Positions 34,584 through 43,773 of a stretch of 51,827 nt of DNA are shown piece by piece. The stretch comes from Bacteroidales bacterium (GTDB lineage: Bacteria; Bacteroidota; Bacteroidia; Bacteroidales; JAAYJT01): assembly GCA_012522795.1 (NCBI GenBank), contig JAAYJT010000058.1, forward strand, positions 1 to 51,827. Direction: 5' to 3'. The translations under genes were made by a program, and so were the position numbers. How positions within the stretch are numbered: the stretch's first letter is position 1; each line of letters begins with the position of its first letter. The notes beneath the pieces were generated by a model that saw only the letters and a list, made by a program, of their open reading frames with translations, was not told where the DNA came from and searched no databases.

Positions 34584-35342
34584 TTATTTTTTGCGGTATA
34601 ACGGCAGGTATTTCCTTAAACCATACATGCTGTACAATACAATATACCATATGCTTTTGAAAAATGGTATCTGCTCTACCTCACGGTAAACCTTCCAGAT
34701 ATAATACATGGTTTTAAACTTATTGCCTGATATTGAATAGCTGCGAAGTCTGTAATAACCTAGCGGCTCATGATAACTATATGCATACGGTATCTTTCTA
34801 AGAATCCTAAGCCATAATGTGTAATCATGCCTTTTCCTGATATTTGCCATGTGCATATTCCCCAGAACACTGCGATCGTAAACTGCTGTAAGGCAGCCAA
34901 TATCACACGTGCGCAGAATATCAGTATAGCTGACCTTGCTTCGGGTGGTGCTTAATCCCAATTCTTTACCTTCTTCGCTGATAATGTAGTAAGGTGCAAA
35001 TGTGAACTCATAGTTGTTTTCTGCCATGAAGGCAATTTGTTTTTCAAGTTTTTCGGGAACCCATAGATCATCACTATCACAAAATGCTATGAACCTGCCA
35101 CTTGCATTATCAATAGCCGTGCTGCGTGCCAGTGCGCCTCCCCGGTTCTCATTATGTCTAAAAAGCCTGATACGATCATCTTTTTTTATGTACTCTTCAA
35201 TAATGGCACAGGTGTTATCACCGGAGTTGTCGTCAGTGATAAGTAATTCCAGATCTCTATATGTCTGATTGAGAACTGATTCAATTGATTCACCAATATA
35301 TTGAGAGGAATTATATGCAGGCATGATCACTGAGACTGTCAT
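34584..35342 (-). CDS. Glycosyltransferase family 2
   Basis: The protein has 252 residues from the MTVSVIMPAYNSS start; the longer open frame (to 35405) overlaps the upstream gene, and this start is 2 bases after that gene's stop. A GT-A fold is indicated by SVIMPAYNSSQYIGESIESVL at the N-terminus, the DxD-type AFCDSDDLW (about 89-97) and the RGGALARSTAIDNASG region. It probably adds one sugar of the polysaccharide repeat on the cytoplasmic face of the membrane. Donor and acceptor are unknown. Confidence 0.88.
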   Translation of the reverse strand: MTVSVIMPAYNSSQYIGESIESVLNQTYRDLELLITDDNSGDNTCAIIEEYIKKDDRIRLFRHNENRGGALARSTAIDNASGRFIAFCDSDDLWVPEKLEKQIAFMAENNYEFTFAPYYIISEEGKELGLSTTRSKVSYTDILRTCDIGCLTAVYDRSVLGNMHMANIRKRHDYTLWLRILRKIPYAYSYHEPLGYYRLRSYSISGNKFKTMYYIWKVYREVEQIPFFKSIWYIVLYSMYGLRKYLPLYRKK

Positions 35343-35344
35343 TA

Positions 35345-36478
35345 TCAGTTTACTTTTTTTATTGAAGAATATAAATTTATTAATTTCTCCGCTACCATTT
35401 CCCATGAAAATGTCAGTGAGGCTTCATAGGCATTATTTGACAAACGAGCATAATAAGAATATATCATTTTGATCTTTGAAGCTATTTCGTTGGCGTCATG
35501 CGGATTAACTGTAAAACCAACATAACCTTCAGGAAAATGACCATCGAAACCTTGGTTTTTTGAATAAATAACAGGTAAACCCTGAGACATTGCTTCCGGA
35601 TATATCAAACCAAATGTCTCAATTAAACTTGGTACGGCCAATAAATCCGCTTCTCTGTACAGATCACGGAGTTTCTCAGGGTCTGATATATGTCCGTAAT
35701 AGCTTACAGGTGTCAAATGTTTTTGTTTTTTAAGATCTGAAAGTAAAGGTCCGTCACCGGCAACCATAAGACGAATGTTAAAGGATTGTTTGTTCAGTAT
35801 TTCGCAGGCATTGATAATCGCTTGCAGATTTTTCCTTTTATTAATGATTCCAACAAAGATCACAGTACGCTGATTATTTGCCCTTTCTTTGCTTTTGCGA
35901 TTATTCAACCAGTAATCATTGATGCCGTTAGGTATAATATGACTTTTTGGTTTCAATTCTCTGTATATCTGATCTCCAAGGATAGCCTTTAATTGAATAT
36001 CAAGATAGGCAGGGGATAGAAACATTATTGCAGAAGCATTTTTTAATATCCTGTAACCTATATTTCTAAATATAAAAGACTTCTGCATAAAAATATGCAT
36101 ATCAGTAGAACGGATGCTTACGATATAGGGCAGTTTCCATTTTTTATGCGCCCGATAAGCGATCAATCCGTTAACAATTAAAGAATGTGCATGAATAAGT
36201 TCTGTTGAATGTTTGGCATAATGCTTTTTAAATGCCTTCCATGTCCTCATCATTTTAAGAGGCCAAAGATAACGATGGAATGTACTGAAACAGTGTGTGT
36301 AATAAATTTCACCATGTTTCAGTTTTTCGGGCATATTTTTGTTCAGATGTGCAGTTTTTTGCACAGGCACAAAAACATGCTGCTTCAATCCTTTTTTATC
36401 AAGCATACTTACCAGTTCACCATGAAGACGACTGGTAATATAGTAAGAGTTGATATGGGTTAGTTTTATTTCACTCAC
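35345..36478 (-). CDS. Glycosyltransferase family 4
   Basis: A 377-residue GT-B enzyme. The N-terminal half is acceptor binding (HINSYYITSRLHGELVSML); the C-terminal half has the donor-site motifs VIFVGIINKRKNLQAII (about 209-225), MVAGDGPLLSDLK and PSLIETFGLIYPEAMSQG (about 294-311), containing the conserved E-x7-E pair. The next gene starts two bases downstream. Sugar specificity is not readable. Confidence 0.9.
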   Translation of the reverse strand: MSEIKLTHINSYYITSRLHGELVSMLDKKGLKQHVFVPVQKTAHLNKNMPEKLKHGEIYYTHCFSTFHRYLWPLKMMRTWKAFKKHYAKHSTELIHAHSLIVNGLIAYRAHKKWKLPYIVSIRSTDMHIFMQKSFIFRNIGYRILKNASAIMFLSPAYLDIQLKAILGDQIYRELKPKSHIIPNGINDYWLNNRKSKERANNQRTVIFVGIINKRKNLQAIINACEILNKQSFNIRLMVAGDGPLLSDLKKQKHLTPVSYYGHISDPEKLRDLYREADLLAVPSLIETFGLIYPEAMSQGLPVIYSKNQGFDGHFPEGYVGFTVNPHDANEIASKIKMIYSYYARLSNNAYEASLTFSWEMVAEKLINLYSSIKKVN

Positions 36479-36601
36479 AGCAGGTTTTACTATAGTTGGC
36501 TACTTCGATATTCTCTTTTTTATTAACTTATTTTAATGAGATAGTAGAATACAAATCATCAACATACTCTTATATATTATATTTCATAAATATAATTTCT
36601 T

Positions 36602-37504
36602 TTATTCTTTAATTAAGTAATTCTTGTTTTTTTTGTACTTTAGACTTACCAGGGTCTTTAACCAGTTCTGATATCCTACGAAAAGATTCCCTGACCATAA
36701 TGCTTTGGAAAGTAATCTGATAAAAGGCACAGGCCCATATTTGGTACTTTGTATTATAAAGTTCATTACTGAATTGGTTTTTTTATAGCCATGTTCTTTT
36801 AACATCTGATTCTTCCTGATAATAGTATCAAATCTGCTTTCTATATGTTTCAGGCTTATAGTATTAGTCAGGCTTCCTTTTTCAACTATAATACAATAAA
36901 TATAATTGTTGTCTGCTGCTATCTTTTTGGCAGCCAAGCCAATCTTTAATCCAAACATAACATCATTACTTGCCGGCACCTCATCAAAAATAATATTATT
37001 CCGTTTGACCAGATCATTGGATACCAGTTTTGCACAAGGCGAAGGCCATTTAGTTCTGAGGTGGTATTCATCCTTATCTTTAAAATAATTATTTATCACT
37101 GCTTCATAGTGCTCATGGCGTGTTGCCGGTTCCATGGTGTCAGAATAAACACTTGTCATTTTAAAGAATACAATGTCCTTATCGCTTTTTAAATATTTTT
37201 CTAATAAATTGAATGCGTCATCCGTAAAGAAATCATCTGCATCTAAAAAAAGCAACCATATTCCTTTAGCATGTTGTAGCCCTATGTTTCTTGCATGTCC
37301 TGCTCCTTTGGTTTTGTCTGAATAATATATCTCAACATTGGAGCGCTTGTCGAATAAGTTTTTGTCAATAGAGATTGGTGAATTATCAACAACTATAACC
37401 TGAATGTCTTTATTATCCGGAATTGACCCTACAGCCTTCCCAAGAAGCACAGTATCTGTTTTTGTATAATGTGGGATAATAATACTGATCGTTATAGCTG
37501 TCAT
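36602..37504 (-). CDS. Glycosyltransferase family 2
   Basis: This 300-residue GT-A protein has ISIIIPHYTKTDTVLLGKAV at the N-terminus (about 6-25), GAGHARNIGLQHAKG (about 66-80) and the DxD motif LLFLDADDFF (about 84-93). Its ATG overlaps the TGA stop of the decayed glycosyltransferase upstream by 4 bases (ATGA), a trace of former translational coupling. The C-terminal part contains a basic, aromatic stretch that could touch the membrane. Donor unknown. Confidence 0.88.
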   Translation of the reverse strand: MTAITISIIIPHYTKTDTVLLGKAVGSIPDNKDIQVIVVDNSPISIDKNLFDKRSNVEIYYSDKTKGAGHARNIGLQHAKGIWLLFLDADDFFTDDAFNLLEKYLKSDKDIVFFKMTSVYSDTMEPATRHEHYEAVINNYFKDKDEYHLRTKWPSPCAKLVSNDLVKRNNIIFDEVPASNDVMFGLKIGLAAKKIAADNNYIYCIIVEKGSLTNTISLKHIESRFDTIIRKNQMLKEHGYKKTNSVMNFIIQSTKYGPVPFIRLLSKALWSGNLFVGYQNWLKTLVSLKYKKNKNYLIKE

Positions 37505-37867
37505 TTTGTTTTAATAAGTTTCAGTCCTGCAGGAATTAATTCAGGATCATGCACGTGGTATATATCAGCATTTAATTTGATAGCTTCTTTTTGATTTTGG
37601 CATTGTTTATCGGTTGATAACCGTGTGTATCTGATCAGTACCTCCATTATTTCAGGAACATTTGGATTGACCATAAAACCTTGAATAACGATTTGAGTTC
37701 AACAATTCCATTATTAGTTCTTGTCTAGATAGTATTAAAACAAAATAATGATTGTCATTAGAATATTTTCTTTCATACTCCTTTGCAATTCTTAATAAAA
37801 TATCATTAGATAGAATTTTATTAAGAATTGATAAGAAAAATATTGTTGTAAGATGTAGAATATTCAT
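37501..37867 (-). pseudogene. Glycosyltransferase family 4 remnant
   Basis: Two overlapping frames hold pieces of a GT4 gene. Frame one (37652-37867, 71 codons) begins MNILHLTTIF, a typical GT4 start. Frame two (37501-37674, 57 codons from an internal ATG) ends in AIKLNADIYHVHDPELIPAG, the acceptor-site motif of Bacteroidetes GT4 enzymes, then stops at a TGA fused to the start of the next gene. A normal gene would be about 380 codons, so most of the protein is missing; both indels and a large deletion are needed. It may contain pieces of more than one GT. Confidence 0.72.
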
Positions 37868-37870
37868 AAG

Positions 37871-38755
37871 TTATCTTCTTTCTTTATTTCCGCCAAAAAG
37901 TAAAAAATAATGATGTCTAAAGCGTATAATTCGAATGAAATAAATAAAATACATAATATAAATAAAATCGGAAGTACTCAATTCGAGGGAATGCCTATTC
38001 CTTAATAATGCAAAATAATATTTTATTGGGGGACGTAAATGATAAACTCCAAAGAAGAAAAGAAAAAGTTTTGATTTCTTTTTTGTGAGTCTTTCAAGGT
38101 GGCTGGGGAAAAGTCGTTTTGTTTTTGTTATGATTTGTCCTTTGCTTCTTGCAGGATGTAAAACAAAACTCTCAGGAACATAAATTAATGAAAAGCCTGC
38201 TAAAGTAGCTTTTTCGTTCCATTTCATATCACTTCCTGAGAAAACAGAATCGTCGAATAATCCAATACTATTGAATAAATCACTTTTTACAAATAGGTTT
38301 GCAGTGACAGCTTTTTTATTTTTCGAATAAATATCTTGTCTGATAGCAAATATTGACTCATATTTGTTTATGTATTTAGGATTATTATCGTTTGGGAATA
38401 TTTTAATAGCTCCTGCTACTCTATCATAAGTACTATATATTAACCAGGTTATTCCCTGTTCTAGCCACCCTTTATCCGGAATGCAATCCGAATCTGTAAA
38501 AGCCAGAATCTCTCCCTTAGCAATGCTTATTCCGGCATTGCGAGCAGCATAGGAACCTGGTTTTGTTTCAATTATTATTTTCATATTATACGCCGGAAGT
38601 TCATAAGGGCAGGTTTCTTCAGGGTCGTTGTTTACAATAATCACTTCAAACTGATTTGCCGGATAAGTTTGATTTGCCAATGCTTCAAGACAAAGCTTAA
38701 GACGGTTCCAGTCTTTGTAGGTGGCAATAATTACGGAGATGATAACTGAACTCAT
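37871..38755 (-). CDS. Glycosyltransferase family 2 (membrane-associated)
   Basis: The 294-residue GT-A protein has ISVIIATYKDWNRLKLCLEAL (given as about 5-25), GSYAARNAGISIAKG (about 87-101) and the DxD-like AFTDSDCIPDKGW (about 106-118). A hydrophobic stretch near the C-terminus (FIYIMYFIYFIRIIRF) could anchor it to the membrane. It ends 4 bases before the decayed GT4 remnant. Confidence 0.88.
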   Translation of the reverse strand: MSSVIISVIIATYKDWNRLKLCLEALANQTYPANQFEVIIVNNDPEETCPYELPAYNMKIIIETKPGSYAARNAGISIAKGEILAFTDSDCIPDKGWLEQGITWLIYSTYDRVAGAIKIFPNDNNPKYINKYESIFAIRQDIYSKNKKAVTANLFVKSDLFNSIGLFDDSVFSGSDMKWNEKATLAGFSLIYVPESFVLHPARSKGQIITKTKRLFPSHLERLTKKKSKLFLFFFGVYHLRPPIKYYFALLRNRHSLELSTSDFIYIMYFIYFIRIIRFRHHYFLLFGGNKERR

Positions 38756-38786
38756 TTTAAGGTTGTGTTTATTTGGCTTGACAAAT

Positions 38787-39091
38787 TTAATTTAGAAAAC
38801 TTTTGACTACTCTGACAAAATCTTTTTGTGAATATTCAGCTTCAAATTGATGGAATTTCTTTACATTGTATTTCATTTCTTGTTTTGATAATCTGATGTT
38901 TCCGGTTTTTATATCATTTTTTAATTCAGAAACTTAAGAAATGATAAAATCATTGGTCTTTAACCAGTTAAAAGTTTGTGATTATTTATGTTTTTGAGAG
39001 ATTTGAACATTTTCAAAATATCAATATAATTATTACAAAGATGCTTGCTGTTTCCTTTAAGGATCAGCTCTTTTTTTGGAATGTCCATCAT
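38787..39091 (-). pseudogene. Remains of a second glycosyltransferase-like gene
   Basis: Between two intact GT2 genes lies about 400 bases with no full ORF. One frame (38787 to about 38930) encodes SELKNDIKTG then a charged helix and ends VVKSFLN followed by TAA; this looks like the C-terminal helix of a GT4-type enzyme. The preceding codons in the same frame (NWLKTNDFIIS) are cut by TAA, and a 43-codon ORF in another frame (38960-39091) starts MMDIPKKELI. I read this as a decayed gene tail. Family is uncertain. Confidence 0.45.
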
Positions 39092-39153
39092 TATTGTTAT
39101 GTTTATAAAAAGAATGCGTTGGATTTATAAAAATTAATTAAAAGTCAATAACA

Positions 39154-40158
39154 TCACCAGATAAAAGCTTTTAAAAATTGAAAAAATCCTTGAGGCTCCG
39201 TTGCAGTGGATATTGCTTTATTAATTAAATAAAATCTTGTTATATCAGGATTTGCTTTTATAAATCTATTGTTTATGATTAGTTTAATATAAATCTTAAA
39301 TACTTTGTAGCGTAAATGAACATCATCTTTATTATATTCATACAATTCAGAATAAACATTTAAATGTGTTCTTAGTTTATTTGCTTTTGACAGAGGACTA
39401 TAGATGCCGCCATCATGTATGTTGTAAACCCCTAATACTTCTTTTAAATAATAGCCTTTCTTTTGCTTAATAAGATGGTAATTACGATGTGCATCACGCG
39501 AGTATTTATATTTTTGTTTTTTTTGTGAATACAATAATTCCTTTCTAAACATTAATGTTAATGATTTAATATACCACCCTTTATGTAATACTTCCAAAGT
39601 AATGTCAAATCCTGTATTTGTGTAATTAGGAGCAGATCTTGTATCCATAATTATGATCTCTTCCTCACCAGTATTTGAATCTCTGGATATAAAACCTCCT
39701 GAGATCAAACTGTATTCATTATTTCTTTCCAAAAAATCCACCTGCTTCTGTAGCTTAAGCGGATCTGTCCAGTAATCATCGCCTTCGCAGGGAGCAATAT
39801 ATTTTGCTACTTTGCGTGCTTCATCATAAGGTTTTCTTGCCTGACGCCTTATCTCACCTTTCCCATATGTATTTTCTTTCTGGCAGAATGCAAATATCAG
39901 CCCTGGGTATTTATATGCGTATTCTTTTACTATTTCTGCCGTTCTGTCAGTTGAGGCATCTTCAAATATACAAACCCGTACCGGAAAGGTGGTTTTTTGC
40001 ATTAAAATACCTTCTATGCAATCGCGAATATAAGGCTCATGATTGTATGTTAGCGTACTGGTGGACACTAAAGGGAGAGTGCCTTCAGGCCAGACCTGCT
40101 CGGTTAATGGTATTGGCTCAGGTAAAGGTGTGAAATTATTTCGAGTTTCGTTATACAT
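39154..40158 (-). CDS. Glycosyltransferase family 2, tandem copy A
   Basis: The 334-residue GT-A protein has [21 protein letters not shown] (about 31-51), [17 protein letters not shown] (about 65-81) and the motif [20 protein letters not shown] (about 125-144) that carries the metal-binding acids and donor site. The first 145 residues are almost identical to copy B (40260-41252), while the C-terminal halves differ. It may add a different sugar or use a different acceptor than copy B. The gene lies 101 bases after copy B. Confidence 0.9.
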   Translation of the reverse strand: MYNETRNNFTPLPEPIPLTEQVWPEGTLPLVSTSTLTYNHEPYIRDCIEGILMQKTTFPVRVCIFEDASTDRTAEIVKEYAYKYPGLIFAFCQKENTYGKGEIRRQARKPYDEARKVAKYIAPCEGDDYWTDPLKLQKQVDFLERNNEYSLISGGFISRDSNTGEEEIIIMDTRSAPNYTNTGFDITLEVLHKGWYIKSLTLMFRKELLYSQKKQKYKYSRDAHRNYHLIKQKKGYYLKEVLGVYNIHDGGIYSPLSKANKLRTHLNVYSELYEYNKDDVHLRYKVFKIYIKLIINNRFIKANPDITRFYLINKAISTATEPQGFFQFLKAFIW

Positions 40159-40259
40159 TAATACTTATTTCCAATTTATTAATAGCAAACAGGAATGCAC
40201 TATGTTAAAGTATTCTGCCTGTTCAGATTATTGCATTGATAGATGAATAATATGGTTTT

Positions 40260-41252
40260 CTATCTCCCTTTTACCTTTTTAAGAATTCTCTTTAACAACT
40301 CTATAACCGAATCAAAGAAAATTACTATACCCATACCTTTATACATTAACTTGAAATGACGATATGGATAATTATGCCTTTTGTATTCAGGATAAGCTTT
40401 TGGTAAATTAAGGTCAATTGCATGTTTTAATTCTTCAAGACTTATATTCATCCGGTGCTCATCTTTTTGTTCCTTGAAGTAATTATATACTTTAATTTTT
40501 GTAGTAATTGCGCCATAATATTTGCTAGACTCACTTTTCGAAGACCATACACCACCGGAATGAACACGTCTGACTGAAGGTCCAACTGAGGCTAAAAACT
40601 TGCATTTGCCCAGAGTTCCTAAAAATGCATTTAAAAGATAATCGGCTCCAAAACCAGCCGGAGTTGATATGCCGTAGACATTAATATAATTAATGTAAAA
40701 CTTTGTAGCCGTGGCAATTCCTGAAGGAGTTGCTATTAATTCATCCTGAGTAAAATCCCTGCCTTTCTTTGGAAACGTGTTTTTACTCAATATACCATTA
40801 TTTATTCTTTTGTGAGAATGATAGCATAAACTGTAGTCACGGTTTTTTTCCATAAATTCCACCTGCTTTTGCAATTTCAATGGATCGGTCCAGTAATCAT
40901 CGCCTTCGCACAAAGCAATGTATTTTGCTACATTTCGTGCTTCATCAAAAGGCTTCCTTGCCTTGCGTCTTATCTCACCTTTTCTCCATGTGTTCTCTTT
41001 CTGGCAGAATGCAAATATCAGTTCCGGGTACTTATCTGCATATTCTTTTATTATTTCTGCTGTTCTGTCTGTTGAGGCATCCTCAAAAATACAAACCCTT
41101 ACTGGGAATGTGGTTTTTTGCATTAAAATGCCTTCTATGCAATCGCGAATATAAGACTCATGATTGTATGTTAGCGTACTGGTGGACACTAAAGGGAGAG
41201 TGCCTTCAGGCCATTTTTGTTCGGTGATAGGTGTTGGCTGAGACAATTTCAT
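40260..41252 (-). CDS. Glycosyltransferase family 2, tandem copy B
   Basis: The 330-residue GT-A protein shares the N-terminal donor-binding part (about residues 8-130) with copy A, including [19 protein letters not shown] and [10 protein letters not shown], with only scattered substitutions. From about residue 135 the sequences diverge: copy B has YHSHKRINNGILSKN and a GADYLLNAFLGTLGKC motif not seen in copy A. The pattern suggests duplication with later exchange or divergence of the acceptor half. It begins 12 bases after the formyltransferase gene. Confidence 0.9.
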   Translation of the reverse strand: MKLSQPTPITEQKWPEGTLPLVSTSTLTYNHESYIRDCIEGILMQKTTFPVRVCIFEDASTDRTAEIIKEYADKYPELIFAFCQKENTWRKGEIRRKARKPFDEARNVAKYIALCEGDDYWTDPLKLQKQVEFMEKNRDYSLCYHSHKRINNGILSKNTFPKKGRDFTQDELIATPSGIATATKFYINYINVYGISTPAGFGADYLLNAFLGTLGKCKFLASVGPSVRRVHSGGVWSSKSESSKYYGAITTKIKVYNYFKEQKDEHRMNISLEELKHAIDLNLPKAYPEYKRHNYPYRHFKLMYKGMGIVIFFDSVIELLKRILKKVKGR

Positions 41253-41264
41253 ATATGCACTGTT

Positions 41265-42119
41265 TTATTTTGATATGATTTTGTCAATTACAAGTATTTC
41301 CATCTCAGGGTGTAGTTCATAAAACACCCTGCCAACATTCTTATCTTGAGAATAAGAGGATAGATTCATTAAATCAAGCTGAGGGTACTTCTTTACAGAA
41401 TCGTTTAAATATTCTATAAATACTGTTATTTTATAATAAGATTTAACATAGTATTTTATGGCATAATGAATTTCCTTATGATTAATCTCTTTCAATTTAC
41501 CCTTGTCAATAAGCAATTGAACTTTTTTCTTAAATATTAATTTCCCGGTATCAATCCCTTCATCAATGTAAAAAATACTACAACCAAGCGGATCGTTATA
41601 TAATAATGAATAAAAAAAGTTGTCCAATCCTTTATAATTAGGGACTATTCCTGAATGAATATTTATGAATTTCACATCCGGAATACTTAAGATCTCTCGT
41701 TTTAATATGCCACTTGCCCCTACCAATATTACACCTTTAATATTTGATTTTATACAATTAATTAATTCATCGCTATTAAAATTATCTGATTCAATTGAAA
41801 TAACATTTAATTTATTCAAAATATCAGTCATTTTTAAATTTCTGATTTCAAATATGTTTTTTGGAAGAAAAACATCAACAACATTTTGAAAAGCTTTTCT
41901 TCTTTTATATTGCTTTTTACTATTATTAAAGATGAATAGTTTATTTGCTTTTTGTTTACCTATTAAAAATGATAAAATCTTATATTTCTTATTTACAGTT
42001 CTTGTTTTGGGGTGAATCAGAATTATCGTTTTAGGATAATAACCGGCTCTGATCAATTCAGAAAGATATATATCTGTAACCAGATTGCCGTTTTTCATTA
42101 TAAGTGAGAACTCAACCAT
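41265..42119 (-). CDS. Formyltransferase-family protein
   Basis: The 284-residue protein has the core of the methionyl-tRNA/sugar formyltransferase family: FINIHSGIVPNYKGLDNFFY (about 149-168, with the catalytic Asn-His pair) and FYIDEGIDTGKLI (about 182-194, with the catalytic Asp). Enzymes of this kind move a formyl group from N10-formyl-tetrahydrofolate to an amino group. In a polysaccharide locus that also encodes a VioA-like aminotransferase, an N-formylated amino sugar is a sensible product (inference). The N-terminal part is divergent. The gene is visibly AT-rich. Confidence 0.78.
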   Translation of the reverse strand: MVEFSLIMKNGNLVTDIYLSELIRAGYYPKTIILIHPKTRTVNKKYKILSFLIGKQKANKLFIFNNSKKQYKRRKAFQNVVDVFLPKNIFEIRNLKMTDILNKLNVISIESDNFNSDELINCIKSNIKGVILVGASGILKREILSIPDVKFINIHSGIVPNYKGLDNFFYSLLYNDPLGCSIFYIDEGIDTGKLIFKKKVQLLIDKGKLKEINHKEIHYAIKYYVKSYYKITVFIEYLNDSVKKYPQLDLMNLSSYSQDKNVGRVFYELHPEMEILVIDKIISK

Positions 42120-42122
42120 GTT

Positions 42123-42464
42123 TTAAATCTTATAAAAAGTCTCTTTTAATTCCTTAATATTTTCGTAATAAGTTGACTCATCTATTATTGCTTTTGACAA
42201 CATAAGATCGTTTAACTTAAAAGCGCTGTTTAAAAATTTATAATCACCTGATGTCTTTAATATGTGAAATAATGAAATATAGCTGATATTTGAGATCTCT
42301 GATTTTGATTGAGGTTTAGACAAATCAAGATCATAATATTTAAAGATGATCTTGTATACATCAATATGCTTTACTATTTTATCAAATAACAAAATATTAT
42401 CTTTAGTTATTTTTCCTTCTTTTTTAATAGTGCTTTCTATATTTATGGATTCATCGCTAATCAT
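42123..42464 (-). CDS. Uncharacterised 113-aa protein in coupled cassette
   Basis: I do not recognise this protein. It is 113 residues, charged and mostly helical in pattern, with no signal peptide, membrane segment or metal motif; the N-terminus is SDESINIESTIKKEGKITKD and the C-terminus has SALKLN-like and YENIKELKETFYKI helices. Its start overlaps the stop of the cytidylyltransferase gene by 4 bases and its stop is 3 bases before the formyltransferase start, so it is almost certainly translated with them. Possibly a small partner of the LicD or cytidylyltransferase enzyme. Confidence 0.65.
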   Translation of the reverse strand: MISDESINIESTIKKEGKITKDNILLFDKIVKHIDVYKIIFKYYDLDLSKPQSKSEISNISYISLFHILKTSGDYKFLNSAFKLNDLMLSKAIIDESTYYENIKELKETFYKI

Positions 42465-42865
42465 ATTTCGTAATTTTTAAGGATTTCGCGTAAACGGGTT
42501 GATGAGATCCCTTCAGTTCTTGTGGATGTAACAATTTCTTTATTGTTTTTTCTGCACCAATCAAATGCTTTTTGAAAATATTTATGATTTTGGTCAGGAC
42601 CACGCATAAAAACATCAAACTCTACTTCTTTTACAATTAGATCAACTCGCTCATAAGGAATTACCTTATCAACAAATTTTATATTTTCTACCAGGCGCAT
42701 GCGTTCTTCAAGACTATAAAGAAAATCTACTCCTTTTATGTTTAGCTTATCATCATGTACGGCTACAATTATATAGTCTCCATACTTTTTTGCCTGTTCA
42801 ATTACATTTAGATGTCCAATATGAAAAAAATCAAAAACACCTACCATTAATACTTTCTTTTTCAT
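42461..42865 (-). CDS. Cytidylyltransferase (TagD-like nucleotidyltransferase)
   Basis: The 134-residue protein is of the HIGH-motif nucleotidyltransferase family. VGVFDFFHIGHLNVIEQAK (about 7-25) holds the HxGH catalytic motif, and TRTEGISSTRLREIL near the C-terminus holds the ISSTRLR motif. Closest by pattern are glycerol-3-phosphate, choline-phosphate and ethanolamine-phosphate cytidylyltransferases (TagD, Pcy). With the adjacent LicD gene it could form a CDP-activated alcohol and transfer the phospho-group to the glycan. The exact substrate is unknown. It overlaps the LicD gene and the next gene by 4 bases each. Confidence 0.88.
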   Translation of the reverse strand: MKKKVLMVGVFDFFHIGHLNVIEQAKKYGDYIIVAVHDDKLNIKGVDFLYSLEERMRLVENIKFVDKVIPYERVDLIVKEVEFDVFMRGPDQNHKYFQKAFDWCRKNNKEIVTSTRTEGISSTRLREILKNYEI

Positions 42866-43773
42866 ATAAAAACTTTTACAGTTAAAGGGACTTTATATTC
42901 TTTTAAATGATCTGTATTGAAATTTCCTTCTTTAAAACTGAAATCCATTTTTGTTGGGTTTTGCCAGTTACCATATACGTGTGTCAGGTAGTCCATGTGA
43001 TTATAAGGCAGAAAAAGTTTTTTACCTCCTTTGTTTAATTCATCGTATCCATTAAAATGTTCAGCTTTACACGAAAGATATTTTGTTTGCATCACAACTG
43101 ACAGATTATCAAAAGTCCTGCGGATCCTCACTCCAAATTCAAATTCATGGAAATCTTCATTCCTGCCATTGAACCGAATTTCATAATAGCGTATTTCATC
43201 TTTATCGGTCACTTTCTTAAGTACATACCAATCAAGTTCATCAGAATATGGAAAGCTGCTTATATTGTTTTTTAAAAGATTTCCAAATTTCTCAACATTC
43301 TCATAGTTTATTGCAAAATCAACGTCATCGTCCCATTGTATTATATCACCATCTCTGACAAATCCTAAAAGTGTTCCATATTCGAGATAAAGGACTATAT
43401 CATTTTTCTTTGCCAGTTCAGATAAATAAAAGATCATTTCTCTGGCCATTTTATGAGTTTTCTCATTTTCAAAGGGCTTGCCGTTTTTTAGTTTATATTT
43501 GTAAGGAACAAATATTTTATTTTCCGGTATATTTGTTCTTTGCTTTAGTTGCTCCTTTATTGCATCTATATATGAACTGACAATGAGTATATAATCAAAT
43601 TCGTAATTATCAAAACAATAGGGATTTATAACTGTAATACCCTGAATGCTTTCTCCATGCTTTTCATAGTCCCAATCGGTTATTCCAATTATATCATATT
43701 CGTCTCTGTAATTTCTGATGTAATTATTAAAAGCCCATCCAGTACCAAAAATTATTACTTTTTCTTTTTTCAT
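42862..43773 (-). CDS. LicD-family phosphotransferase-like protein
   Basis: The 303-residue protein has two parts. Residues about 1-100 resemble a Rossmann-type fold (VIIFGTGWAFNNYI). Residues about 110-300 are LicD-like, with YLEYGTLLGFVRDGDIIQWDDDVDFA (about 128-153), containing the GTLLG and DDD metal-binding motifs. LicD transfers phosphocholine from CDP-choline to a sugar; here the donor may be any CDP-alcohol made by the neighbouring cytidylyltransferase. It overlaps both flanking genes by 4 bases. Confidence 0.88.
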   Translation of the reverse strand: MKKEKVIIFGTGWAFNNYIRNYRDEYDIIGITDWDYEKHGESIQGITVINPYCFDNYEFDYILIVSSYIDAIKEQLKQRTNIPENKIFVPYKYKLKNGKPFENEKTHKMAREMIFYLSELAKKNDIVLYLEYGTLLGFVRDGDIIQWDDDVDFAINYENVEKFGNLLKNNISSFPYSDELDWYVLKKVTDKDEIRYYEIRFNGRNEDFHEFEFGVRIRRTFDNLSVVMQTKYLSCKAEHFNGYDELNKGGKKLFLPYNHMDYLTHVYGNWQNPTKMDFSFKEGNFNTDHLKEYKVPLTVKVFI

